From Methylibium sp. Root1272 (GTDB taxonomy: Bacteria > Pseudomonadota > Gammaproteobacteria > Burkholderiales > Burkholderiaceae_C), in NCBI RefSeq assembly GCF_001425905.1, contig NZ_LMDY01000013.1, positions 316,177-380,176 on the forward strand: DNA of 64,000 bases, in the 5' to 3' direction. Of the stretch, positions 54,899 to 61,320 are shown piece by piece. How positions within the stretch are numbered: the stretch's first letter is position 1; every line of letters begins with the position of its first letter. Below the pieces are notes generated by a model, which worked only from the letters and a program-made list of their open reading frames with translations, was not told where the DNA came from and searched no databases. The translations under genes were made by a program, and so were the position numbers.

Positions 54899-54936
54899 GT
54901 GACGGATCGGCCGGGGCGGGCCGACGACGCCTGGAA

Positions 54937-56610
54937 TCAGTTCACGCCCAGCCGTCGGTTGATCACCCACTGCTGCGCGATCGACAGCAGGTTGTTGGTG
55001 ATCCAGTACAGCACCAGGCCGGCCGGGAAGAAGAAGAACATCACCGAGAACACCAGCGGCATGATCCACATCATCTTGGCCTGCATCGGATCCGGCGGCG
55101 TCGGGTTCAGCCAGGTCTGCAGCAGCGTGGTGCCGGTCATCACCACCGGCAGGATGAACAGCGGGTCGCGCACCGACAGGTCGGTGATCCAGCCCAGCCA
55201 CGGCGCATTGCGCATCTCCACGCTCGACAGCAGCACCCAGTACAGCGCGATGAACACCGGCATCTGCACCAGGATCGGCAGGCAGCCGCCCAGCGGGTTG
55301 ACCTTCTCCTCCTTGTAGATGCGCATCATCTCCTGCTGCATCTGCTGCGGCTTGTCCTTCAGCCGCTCGCGCATCTCCATGATCTTCGGGTTGATGGCCT
55401 TCATCTTCGCCATCGACGCATAGGCCTTGGCGTTGAGCCAGTAGAACGCCGCCTTCAGCAGCACCACCAGTGCCACGATCGCCCAGCCCCAGTTGCCGAT
55501 CAGCTTGTGCAGCTGGTCGAGCAGCCAGAACAGCGGCTTCGCGATGATCGTGAACCAGCCGTAGTCCTTCACCAGCTCCAGGCCGGGGGACAGCGCCTCG
55601 AGCTTCTTCTCTTCCTGCGGGCCGACGAACAGCACGCTGTCGAACTGCTTGCTCGCGCCCGGGGCGATCTCGCCCAGCGGGAACAGCTGGCCCACCGCGT
55701 ACAGGTTGACGTCGATCTTGCGCGTGTAGAACTCGCGCGGCGCCTTGTCGTTGTGCAGCCAGGCCGAGAAGAAGTAGTGCTGCACCATCGCGACCCAGCC
55801 GTTGTCGGCGGTCTTGTCGTGCTCGGCGTTGCCCTTCTCGATCGACTTGAAGTCGACCTTGTGGAACTTGCTGGCGTCGGTGTAGACCACCGGGCCGGTG
55901 AAGGTGCTGTAGAAGCTCGATTCCCCAGGGGGCGCATTGCCGTCGCGAACCAGTTGCACGTACAGCTGCGGCGAGATCGCGGCCGCGCCCGTGTTGACCA
56001 GCTCGTGGCGCACCTGCACCGCATAGTTGCCGCGCTGCAGGGTCAGCGTCTTCTTCAGCTTCACGCCGCCCTGCTCGGGCGACTCGAACACCACCTCCAG
56101 CGCGTCCTTGCCGGCGGCCAGGCTGGTCTCGCCGGGCACCAGCGTATAGGCCGTCAGGTGGTTGGGCAGGTTGGGCGCGCCCACCAGACCGGTCTGAGCG
56201 AGGTAGACGCGCTCCTTGGAGCGGTCGAACAGCACCACGTTGCGGGTGCGGTCGTTCTGATCCACCTGCGTCAGCAGTTCGGCGTGCACCACGTCGCCAC
56301 CGCGCGCGTCGAGCGTGAGCTTCAGCACGTCGGTGCTCACGGTCACGGTCGGCGCGGTGGCCGCTGGTGCCACCAGGGCCGGCGGCGTGCTGCCGCCGTC
56401 AGCCGCGCCGAAAGCGGGCGCCGCCGCCGTGGCCGACGGCAGCGCGGCAGAGGCCGGCGGCGTCGCCCCGGGTGCACTGCCGGCCGCGACCGGCCGTGTC
56501 GCGGGGGAGAACATCGAAGGCTGGCCGGTGTGCTTGTTCCACGCGTCCCACAACAGGACGAGCGACATCGTGAACACCACCCACAGCAGGGTGCGGCGCA
56601 TATCGGTCAT
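54937..56610 (-). CDS. yidC: Membrane protein insertase YidC
   Basis: A 557-residue inner-membrane insertase. It has an N-terminal helix (TLLWVVFTMSLVLLWDAWNKH), a large periplasmic domain with an Ala/Pro-rich linker, and the conserved five-helix core (GWFTIIAKPLFWLLDQLHKLIGNWGWAIV, MAKMKAINPKIMEMRERLKD, NPLGGCLPILVQMPVFIALYWVL). The start overlaps the yidD stop by 4 nt. Confidence 0.97.
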   Translation of the reverse strand: MTDMRRTLLWVVFTMSLVLLWDAWNKHTGQPSMFSPATRPVAAGSAPGATPPASAALPSATAAAPAFGAADGGSTPPALVAPAATAPTVTVSTDVLKLTLDARGGDVVHAELLTQVDQNDRTRNVVLFDRSKERVYLAQTGLVGAPNLPNHLTAYTLVPGETSLAAGKDALEVVFESPEQGGVKLKKTLTLQRGNYAVQVRHELVNTGAAAISPQLYVQLVRDGNAPPGESSFYSTFTGPVVYTDASKFHKVDFKSIEKGNAEHDKTADNGWVAMVQHYFFSAWLHNDKAPREFYTRKIDVNLYAVGQLFPLGEIAPGASKQFDSVLFVGPQEEKKLEALSPGLELVKDYGWFTIIAKPLFWLLDQLHKLIGNWGWAIVALVVLLKAAFYWLNAKAYASMAKMKAINPKIMEMRERLKDKPQQMQQEMMRIYKEEKVNPLGGCLPILVQMPVFIALYWVLLSSVEMRNAPWLGWITDLSVRDPLFILPVVMTGTTLLQTWLNPTPPDPMQAKMMWIMPLVFSVMFFFFPAGLVLYWITNNLLSIAQQWVINRRLGVN

Positions 56611-56969
56611 GACGAGATCTCGCAGGGAGCGCGCGGTGCCGATGCGGCCACCTCGCTGGAAGAGGAAGAAGAAGACGATTCAGCGGCACGGTGGCCGGTG
56701 AGCCAGCCGGGCGGCCGACCGGGAACCGGGTCGTGGCCGCCGTCGCAGCCAGGATGGCAGCGCAGCAGGCGTCGCGTGGTCAGGTAGCTGCCGCTCAGCG
56801 CGCCGTGGCGTTCCAGCGCCTCGATCGCGTAGACGGAGCAGGTGGGCGTGAAGCGGCAGCCACTGCCGAGCCAGGCACTGAAGAACAGGCGATAGCCCTG
56901 CACCGCCCCGATCAGAAGCCGCTGCGGCAGGCGGCCCAGCCAGGCCGCCGCACCCGGCGCGGCCCTCAT
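56607..56969 (-). CDS. yidD: Membrane protein insertion efficiency factor YidD
   Basis: A 120-residue protein. LLIGAVQGYRLFFSAWLGSGCRFTPTCSVYAIEALERHG and RRLLRCHPGCDGGHDPVP are the family's Cys-rich signature. It has an unusual C-terminal tail with eight consecutive serines (S98-S105). It is thought to assist insertion with YidC. Overlaps rnpA and yidC by 4 nt each. Confidence 0.95.
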   Translation of the reverse strand: MRAAPGAAAWLGRLPQRLLIGAVQGYRLFFSAWLGSGCRFTPTCSVYAIEALERHGALSGSYLTTRRLLRCHPGCDGGHDPVPGRPPGWLTGHRAAESSSSSSSSEVAASAPRAPCEISS

Positions 56970-57400
56970 CGCCGTGCCCCGGAAGCCGCCGCGAGGAACA
57001 GCGCGGCCAGCTCGCCGTGCACGGCCGTGCGCAGTGCGTTCGATGCAGCACTGGGGAACTGGGCCACCGGGAACGGGCTGCGCAGGCGCAGCACCCAGTC
57101 GCCCGCGCGCAAGGCGGCCGCGCCGCGCTGGAAGGCGTTGCGCCCTTGTCGCTTGATCAGGCTGCGCGTCACGGCGCGGCGCGCATGGCGCTTGGGGATC
57201 ACCAGGCCGAAACGCAGCGGTTCATCCACAAGCCCATCGGGCACGCTGCTCGCCGGTGTTGACAACTCGCCGGCGGCGCCCTCTTTCGTGGCGGACAGGT
57301 GGTGAAGCACGAAGTGTTCGGTCCGGGCACAGGGCCGCTGGGCGAGCACCCGCTCGAAATCGGCAGCGCGCAACCCCGCAGGGGCGGTGGTGCGGCTCAC
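56966..57400 (-). CDS. rnpA: Ribonuclease P protein component
   Basis: A 144-residue basic protein. RFGLVIPKRHARRAVTRSLIKRQGR is the RNA-binding RNR-type motif, and DWVLRLRSPFP follows. It pairs with RNase P RNA, not encoded here, for tRNA 5' maturation. It starts 24 nt after rpmH. A central insertion (TKEGAAGELSTPASSVPD) makes it longer than the E. coli protein. Confidence 0.94.
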   Translation of the reverse strand: MSRTTAPAGLRAADFERVLAQRPCARTEHFVLHHLSATKEGAAGELSTPASSVPDGLVDEPLRFGLVIPKRHARRAVTRSLIKRQGRNAFQRGAAALRAGDWVLRLRSPFPVAQFPSAASNALRTAVHGELAALFLAAASGARR

Positions 57401-57424
57401 GCCTCGCGAGCGGAAGCGGCTGGA

Positions 57425-57559
57425 TCAGAGACCCAGGCGCTTGCGGCCCTTGGCGCGGCGTGCGTTCAGCACCCGGCGGCCGCCGCGCGTCTTCATGCGC
57501 ACGAGGAAGCCATGGGTGCGGGCGCGGCGGGTCTTCGAAGGTTGGTAGGTGCGTTTCAT
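57425..57559 (-). CDS. rpmH: 50S ribosomal protein L34
   Basis: A 44-residue protein with the canonical [18 protein letters not shown] start and the basic [15 protein letters not shown] tail. First gene of the rpmH-rnpA-yidD-yidC operon beside the origin region. Its promoter at 57725-57753 lies next to the inserted transposon. Confidence 0.98.
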   Translation of the reverse strand: MKRTYQPSKTRRARTHGFLVRMKTRGGRRVLNARRAKGRKRLGL

Positions 57560-57724
57560 GTGAGCCTCTGGCCCCTGGACGGGCAATGCGGGGGCATAGG
57601 GAACGTCAGCGTGCCGAGGGGCCGGACTCGCGGGAAGGCCGGGTTCAGGCAATGCTGCAGTGAGCCTGCAGCGGCCCGAGCACCTTGCCCGAACCAGCCG
57701 CGTACCCGATGCGGGGAACCCAGG

Positions 57725-57753
57725 ATTACATCAAAAATCCCCTTTTCGGTCAA
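57725..57753 (-). promoter_or_regulatory. Sigma70-type promoter of rpmH
   Basis: On the minus strand TTGACC (57753-57748) and TGTAAT (57730-57725) are separated by exactly 17 nt. Transcription from about 57718 gives a leader of roughly 160 nt before rpmH. The stretch 57560-57720 shows no gene. The transposon target duplication starts 8 nt upstream of the -35 hexamer, so the core promoter is intact but all upstream sequence is now transposon DNA. Confidence 0.7.
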
Positions 57754-57760
57754 CGACTTG

Positions 57761-57768
57761 CACCGAGA
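57761..57768 (+). repeat. Left target-site duplication
   Basis: CACCGAGA is identical to 61199-61206 on the other side of the element. Removing the element and one copy restores a continuous rpmH-dnaA intergenic sequence. Confidence 0.93.
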
Positions 57769-57786
57769 GGTGGTGTCTCAGTTTGA
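57769..57786 (+). repeat. Left terminal inverted repeat
   Basis: GGTGGTGTCTCAGTTTGA matches the reverse complement of the right end (GGTAGTGTCTCAGTTTGA) at 17 of 18 positions. Confidence 0.92.
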
Positions 57787-57868
57787 GATGTAACGGTCGC
57801 TGCGGGTGCTCCGGTTGGCCTCTCCAGTCGCAGTGGGGTTTTTGCTAAGTCGTCAACATATAACGTGG

Positions 57869-57886
57869 TTGTCCACACTATCCACA
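57869..57886 (+). promoter_or_regulatory. Tandem DnaA-box-like 9-mers inside the transposon left end
   Basis: TTGTCCACA (57869-57877) is directly followed by CTATCCACA (57878-57886). Each differs at one position from TTATCCACA. They lie 100 bp inside the element, in its non-coding left end. Whether DnaA binds them is unknown. Confidence 0.4.
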
Positions 57887-57955
57887 AGCACTTATGCCTA
57901 CATTCAAAGCGTCCAACAGGTGGCCGCCGGCCGCCGGTTCATCAGGAGAAATGAC

Positions 57956-58174
57956 ATGGCAACTTCTGGCGTGACTTCACGTCGAGGGAAAAGCGCGTCC
58001 TCCGCTGGTGCAGTTCGGGATGATGGTCGGAGGCTAACCGACCCAGACGTAGCTGGTCGGGTTGATCGGCTGCAAGAGCGGCTGACTAGCAATCCATCGA
58101 GGGCGATGGACTACCTAAAGCAAAGCGGGTTCGTCACCGCGCACGGGAACACTCCGAAGAAGTATGGCGGCTAA
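57956..58174 (+). CDS. Small passenger protein, possible antitoxin of the following gene
   Basis: A 72-residue soluble protein beginning MATSGVTSRRGKSASS. It has a disordered Ser/Gly/Arg-rich start and then a likely helical part (LTDPDVAGRVDRLQERLTSNPSRAMDYLKQSG). I do not recognise a family. A good ribosome-binding site (aggagaa) precedes atg 57956. Its 3' end overlaps the ART-like gene by 11 nt, the arrangement expected of a toxin-antitoxin or enzyme-partner pair. The antitoxin role is inference. Confidence 0.65.
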   Translation: MATSGVTSRRGKSASSAGAVRDDGRRLTDPDVAGRVDRLQERLTSNPSRAMDYLKQSGFVTAHGNTPKKYGG

Positions 58175-58799
58175 GCCGCCAACCGCTCGACCAGCGCCAC
58201 CGGAGTGGCCTGAATACAAGCGAATGCCAGGTCTTGTGCTCGGTTTTCACGGCTGCGACCGCAGCCATGGAGAAGCCGTGCTTAGTTCTGGCAAGCATCT
58301 GCGTACCAGTAGCAACTCGCACGACTGGCTCGGCGAAGGTATCTATTTCTGGGAGAACGATCCGTGGCGAGCCCACGATTGGGCTTGGGAAGCAAAACTG
58401 AAGCCCGCGCAGGTCGCAGGTTCGATTGACGAACCCTTTGTTGTCGGCGCAATCATCGACTTGGGACACTGCTGCAATCTGCTCGACTTGGAGCGAAGTG
58501 AAGAACTTGAGCGCGCCTTCAATTTCATCAGCCAGATTTACGCTGCAGCGGGGCGTCCGATGCCGGAAAATGATCTTGGCCCGGATCGGGTTCGGCGTTA
58601 TCGCGACAGGATAGTCGTCAAAGCCATGCACGACCTTCGGCGAGAAGAAGGACTCACGCCCTTTCAGTCGGTCCGCGCGGCCTTCTTCGAAGGCCCGGAA
58701 CTCTATGAAAATGCCGGCTTCCGAAAGAAGAACCACATTCAGATTGCTGTGTGCGATCCGAACTGCATCAAAGGCTACTTTCGTCTTCCGGGCCTGTAG
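58164..58799 (+). CDS. ADP-ribosyltransferase-like passenger protein (candidate toxin)
   Basis: A 211-residue protein. GFHGCDRS places His29-Gly30, and DWLGEGIYFWENDP (54-67) places Tyr61 with RAHDWA following. This H-G ... G-x-Y-F ... RA..WA pattern resembles ART/PARP-fold proteins such as DUF3990. A late HIQIAVCD strand could hold the third active-site position. No signal peptide is seen. The family assignment is by eye. It overlaps the 72-residue gene and converges on the transposase gene. Confidence 0.6.
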   Translation: MAAKPPTARPAPPEWPEYKRMPGLVLGFHGCDRSHGEAVLSSGKHLRTSSNSHDWLGEGIYFWENDPWRAHDWAWEAKLKPAQVAGSIDEPFVVGAIIDLGHCCNLLDLERSEELERAFNFISQIYAAAGRPMPENDLGPDRVRRYRDRIVVKAMHDLRREEGLTPFQSVRAAFFEGPELYENAGFRKKNHIQIAVCDPNCIKGYFRLPGL

Positions 58800-58806
58800 T
58801 TGGCGG

Positions 58807-59631
58807 TTAGTCTGCCAGCGCTGCAATCTCCTCAAGCGACCAAACATGATCGCTGACGCCGGACGCCATCGCTGGCGTGACGCGCAGCGTCTTGTGGATG
58901 CGCGCGAAGTTGTAGTGCATGAAGTGCAGCGAGACTGCGTGCTCTAGGTTCTGTACCTTCTTGCTGAAGCCGTTGGTCAGCCGCGTAAAGCGGCGCATCC
59001 CCATGCGCATGGTCAGGTTCTGACGCTCGACAAAGCTGGTCGAAATCTTCGCGTCGTCAGGGTTGCCAACCATGACGCGCTTCTCAGCGGAAACGAACTC
59101 GGCCGGGCTGTAGCGGCGCTGACCCTCCATCGGCGAGCCATAGACCTTCTTGAGCATCCCGTAGTCGACATCGCCAGCGAAGGCCATATCCACCGCCTTG
59201 ACGTAGGCGTGGTGGCCGTCCGTGGACAGTTGAATGCGGCTTGACAAGCGCGACGCCAGATCGGCGATGAACGGGCCGGCGTAGGTCACATCGCGCTTGC
59301 CGATCATGTACGACACGATCAGCTTGGTATCGGCGCACAGGGCCGTCCAGGTCCACACGTCGCCGACGCCCAGCCCGTCCAGTTCGGCGCCGCGCGCGTT
59401 CTTCTGCTTCTTGCCGCAGAAGGCCCAGATTTCATCGCACTGAACCGACTTGCACGGCAGGTTCACGAGCGTCTGCGCTTGGTAGAAGTTGCAGGCCATG
59501 CCCACATCTTCCAGCAACTTCGTGACGGTGTTGATCGAGACGCCGGTGATCCGGGTCACGGCCCGCATCGACATGCCCTCGACCAGCAGACCAATGATCT
59601 GGGCGCGCTTCTCGATGGGGAGTCGGTTCAT
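58807..59631 (-). CDS. IS1-family-like DDE transposase
   Basis: A 274-residue transposase. The N-terminal helix-turn-helix is KRAQIIGLLVEGMSMRAVTRITGVSINTVTKLL. The catalytic core starts CDEIWAFCGKK and continues IQLSTDGHHAY (second Asp). The Glu region is FVERQNLTMRMGMRRFTRLTNGFSKK, followed by HFMHYNFARIHKTLRVTPAMA. The layout fits the IS1 family (ISMhu11-like subgroup). IS1595 is the main alternative, since it also makes 8-bp duplications. All three acidic residues are present. The start at 59631 gives MNRLPIEK. Confidence 0.88.
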   Translation of the reverse strand: MNRLPIEKRAQIIGLLVEGMSMRAVTRITGVSINTVTKLLEDVGMACNFYQAQTLVNLPCKSVQCDEIWAFCGKKQKNARGAELDGLGVGDVWTWTALCADTKLIVSYMIGKRDVTYAGPFIADLASRLSSRIQLSTDGHHAYVKAVDMAFAGDVDYGMLKKVYGSPMEGQRRYSPAEFVSAEKRVMVGNPDDAKISTSFVERQNLTMRMGMRRFTRLTNGFSKKVQNLEHAVSLHFMHYNFARIHKTLRVTPAMASGVSDHVWSLEEIAALAD

Positions 59632-59769
59632 GTTCAGGCCTCGTTTGAACTGAACTATAAACCAGAGCAAATTACACGTCAACAGCAGGCGACGTGTAGT
59701 TGCGTCACGGCGTGACGGATGCCATAATCGGCGCGAGCTGGTGGGGACCGGCTTCGTAGGATGGTTGCG

Positions 59770-60372
59770 ATGGCTGACTCTGGCACGTCAAAGATCAAGT
59801 TCAAACTCGGCGAGCATGAGTTCGAGTTCGAGGGGCGCCCAGAGGATGCGGCGGAAGCGTACAAAGCCTTCCTCGCGGCGGTCGGTGGTATTGGGAAGAT
59901 CGCTCCTGCAGCGCCGCCTGTGGCACCCACTCCTGCCCCGGCTGCCGCCTCTTTTGCACCAACTCCTGCGCCTGCCCCGAGCGGCGACGGCGACGATCCA
60001 TCGAAGTTGGCCGCGACGCCTGCAGCACCACCATCGCAGCCTGGCGTGGAAACGGTGAGTATGCGTCGGGTCTTTGCCGAGAAGAACGCCATCGTCTCGC
60101 TGCTGGCGCTGCCGAAGACGGCTAGCGAGGCACTTCTACTGCTGCTGTATGGCTACCAGGAGTTGAAGGCGTCCGAGTATCCCGTGACAGGCGTTCGCCT
60201 CATGCAGGCCGCAAAACAATCCGGGCTTCATCAGTTGGATCGCGTGGACCGAGCGATGACACCGAACGCTGCTTATGTGCTGACGGCGGGGTCACACCGC
60301 GGGCGCCGCTACCAGTTGAACAACCAAGGTATCGCTAAGGCGCAGGAGATCATGAATGCGATCTTCAAGTAG
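59770..60372 (+). CDS. Passenger protein with Ala/Pro-rich linker, function unknown
   Basis: A protein of about 201 residues. The N-terminal part has alternating charge and aromatics (KIKFKLGEHEFEFEG) and a short helix (AAEAYKAFLAAVGG). An Ala/Pro-rich linker spans about residues 45-85. The C-terminal part looks like a winged-helix or similar alpha domain (LLLLLYGYQELK ... TGVRLMQAAKQSG ... GSHRGRRYQLNNQGIAKAQEIM). A DNA-binding or regulatory role is possible. An in-frame atg at 59761 is closer to taggatgg; 59770 gives better spacing. Confidence 0.6.
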   Translation: MADSGTSKIKFKLGEHEFEFEGRPEDAAEAYKAFLAAVGGIGKIAPAAPPVAPTPAPAAASFAPTPAPAPSGDGDDPSKLAATPAAPPSQPGVETVSMRRVFAEKNAIVSLLALPKTASEALLLLLYGYQELKASEYPVTGVRLMQAAKQSGLHQLDRVDRAMTPNAAYVLTAGSHRGRRYQLNNQGIAKAQEIMNAIFK

Positions 60373-60383
60373 CGCACAAAGGC

Positions 60384-60420
60384 GAACGGCCACGTTGGGG
60401 ACCGTGGCCGTTCTATCCTT
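60384..60420 (+). terminator. Strong hairpin after the 201-aa passenger gene
   Basis: gaacggccacg at 60384-60394 pairs with cgtggccgttc at 60403-60413 around 8 nt, 12 nt after the stop, followed by a short pyrimidine run. A second, imperfect stem (about 60532-60562, flanked by aaaa and tttt) lies further on. The rest of 60373-60677 shows no gene. Confidence 0.65.
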
Positions 60421-60677
60421 CAGCGGCATCTTGGTTGCGACGGCGCGTGTAAGCGTCATGCGCCGGAAGGACGTCCGTATTCTAGCCAAGAATCATGGAG
60501 GAACCATGTCCGCAACGTAGGGCGGAAAGTAAAACGCCCCGGGGTAGGAGCCGAGGCGCTTTTGGCGTTGGTTAGGGCTCGCGCCACCCACCACCAGTTC
60601 GGATAGAACACCCCAGATTTTAAGCGGTCTGGAGCGGTGATGGGACGAAATTTGCCCTCAATCCTTGAGGACAAACC

Positions 60678-60803
60678 ATGCACTTCTGCATGTACCCCAA
60701 GGGCGTTCATGTGCGCGCTTACGTCCGCTTCCGGTTCGGCCGGTGGGAAAACGTCTGCGAGCATTGCCGCTCACACCCCGATCAGATGGACTTGTTCCAC
60801 TGA
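60678..60803 (+). CDS. 41-residue Cys-containing passenger peptide
   Basis: A 41-residue frame beginning MHFCMYPKGVHVRAYVRFRF. It contains CEHC (residues 28-31) plus further Cys and His residues and ends QMDLFH. The composition and Cys/His spacing suggest a small metal-binding (zinc-finger-like) protein. ttgaggacaaacc precedes the atg. I have an impression that similar very short proteins occur with mobile DNA, but I cannot name a family. Confidence 0.45.
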   Translation: MHFCMYPKGVHVRAYVRFRFGRWENVCEHCRSHPDQMDLFH

Positions 60804-61040
60804 TCACTTCTTAACCAGACCCGCCCCGGCCTCACCCGCCGGGGCCTTTTTCCGCGCGGCGACGCCCTTTGCTGACAACGCCTTGCGCTCGGCCTCCGTC
60901 ATCGACTCCGTGCGCTTCTGACCGCCCACAAGACCCCCCTTGCGGGACGCCGCTCGGCGCGCATCCATGTACTTCGCCTCGTCGCCGACGGCCTGGTCGA
61001 CGATGGACTTAGCAAGCTGGTTCAGATCCTTCTTGGGCAT
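60804..61040 (-). CDS. Small basic KGG-type passenger protein
   Basis: A 78-residue lysine/arginine/alanine-rich protein. KKDLNQLAKSIVDQAVGDEA at the N-terminus is followed by AASRKGGLVGGQKRTESMTEAERKALSAKGVAARKK in shorter blocks, which resembles KGG-repeat and histone-like proteins. Comparable accessory-gene products are common in proteobacterial genomes. The start MPKKDLNQ at 61040 is preferred to an atg 24 nt upstream. Its stop abuts the 41-residue gene on the other strand. Confidence 0.65.
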   Translation of the reverse strand: MPKKDLNQLAKSIVDQAVGDEAKYMDARRAASRKGGLVGGQKRTESMTEAERKALSAKGVAARKKAPAGEAGAGLVKK

Positions 61041-61180
61041 ACGCTGAGCTTCTCTGGCAGCCACACCGGACGGCTAGTCCGGTGAGCTAGGGTGAATCCA
61101 TGCACAGCCTCGACGGCTGACGGGGTCGGCAAGTGGACAAACACTATCACAGGCGTCCGTCAAGTGGGTTTTTCTTACTT

Positions 61181-61198
61181 TCAAACTGAGACACTACC
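61181..61198 (-). repeat. Right terminal inverted repeat
   Basis: Reading inward on the minus strand this is GGTAGTGTCTCAGTTTGA, matching the left end with one mismatch. It abuts the right target duplication. Confidence 0.92.
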
Positions 61199-61206
61199 CA
61201 CCGAGA
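61199..61206 (+). repeat. Right target-site duplication
   Basis: CACCGAGA is identical to 57761-57768. The sequence beyond it (accctgggctc onward) is the dnaA-proximal half of the original intergenic region. Confidence 0.93.
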
Positions 61207-61245
61207 ACCCTGGGCTCACGGCCGGTTCGTCAGACGCAAAACGAC

Positions 61246-61254
61246 TGTGGATAA
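61246..61254 (-). promoter_or_regulatory. Perfect DnaA box
   Basis: The plus strand reads tgtggataa, the reverse complement of TTATCCACA. It lies 67 nt before dnaA, in the origin-side remnant between the transposon and dnaA. Confidence 0.85.
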
Positions 61255-61305
61255 CCTCTTCCCAGCCGCTCTTCGACCGCTAGAATCGTTCGGCTGAAGA
61301 AAGAA

Positions 61306-61314
61306 TTGTCCACA
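61306..61314 (+). promoter_or_regulatory. DnaA box abutting the dnaA start
   Basis: TTGTCCACA, one mismatch from consensus, ends 7 nt before the dnaA start codon. This position fits autoregulation of dnaA. Confidence 0.65.
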
Positions 61315-61320
61315 AGAAAG

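Larger units (their letters stand above)
57769..61198 (+). mobile_element. 3.43-kb transposon inserted between rpmH and dnaA
   Basis: The element is bounded by 18-bp terminal inverted repeats (57769-57786 and 61181-61198, one mismatch) and a perfect 8-bp target duplication. It holds one IS1-like transposase gene and five passenger genes: a 72-aa and a 211-aa protein in overlap, a 201-aa protein, a 41-aa Cys-rich peptide and a 78-aa basic protein. The cargo is less GC-biased at third codon positions than the flanking genes. The intact ends and perfect duplication suggest fairly recent arrival. Confidence 0.92.

Noticed and set aside
53518-56787. Very long open frame opposite mnmE, yidC and yidD
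   Set aside because: It is the antisense of three well-conserved genes; in such GC-rich DNA long spurious frames are expected. The product is low-complexity Arg/Gln/His-rich with no family motif.
60456-60764. 102-residue minus-strand frame in the transposon
   Set aside because: It overlaps the 41-residue gene and two hairpins, and its composition and start context are poor.
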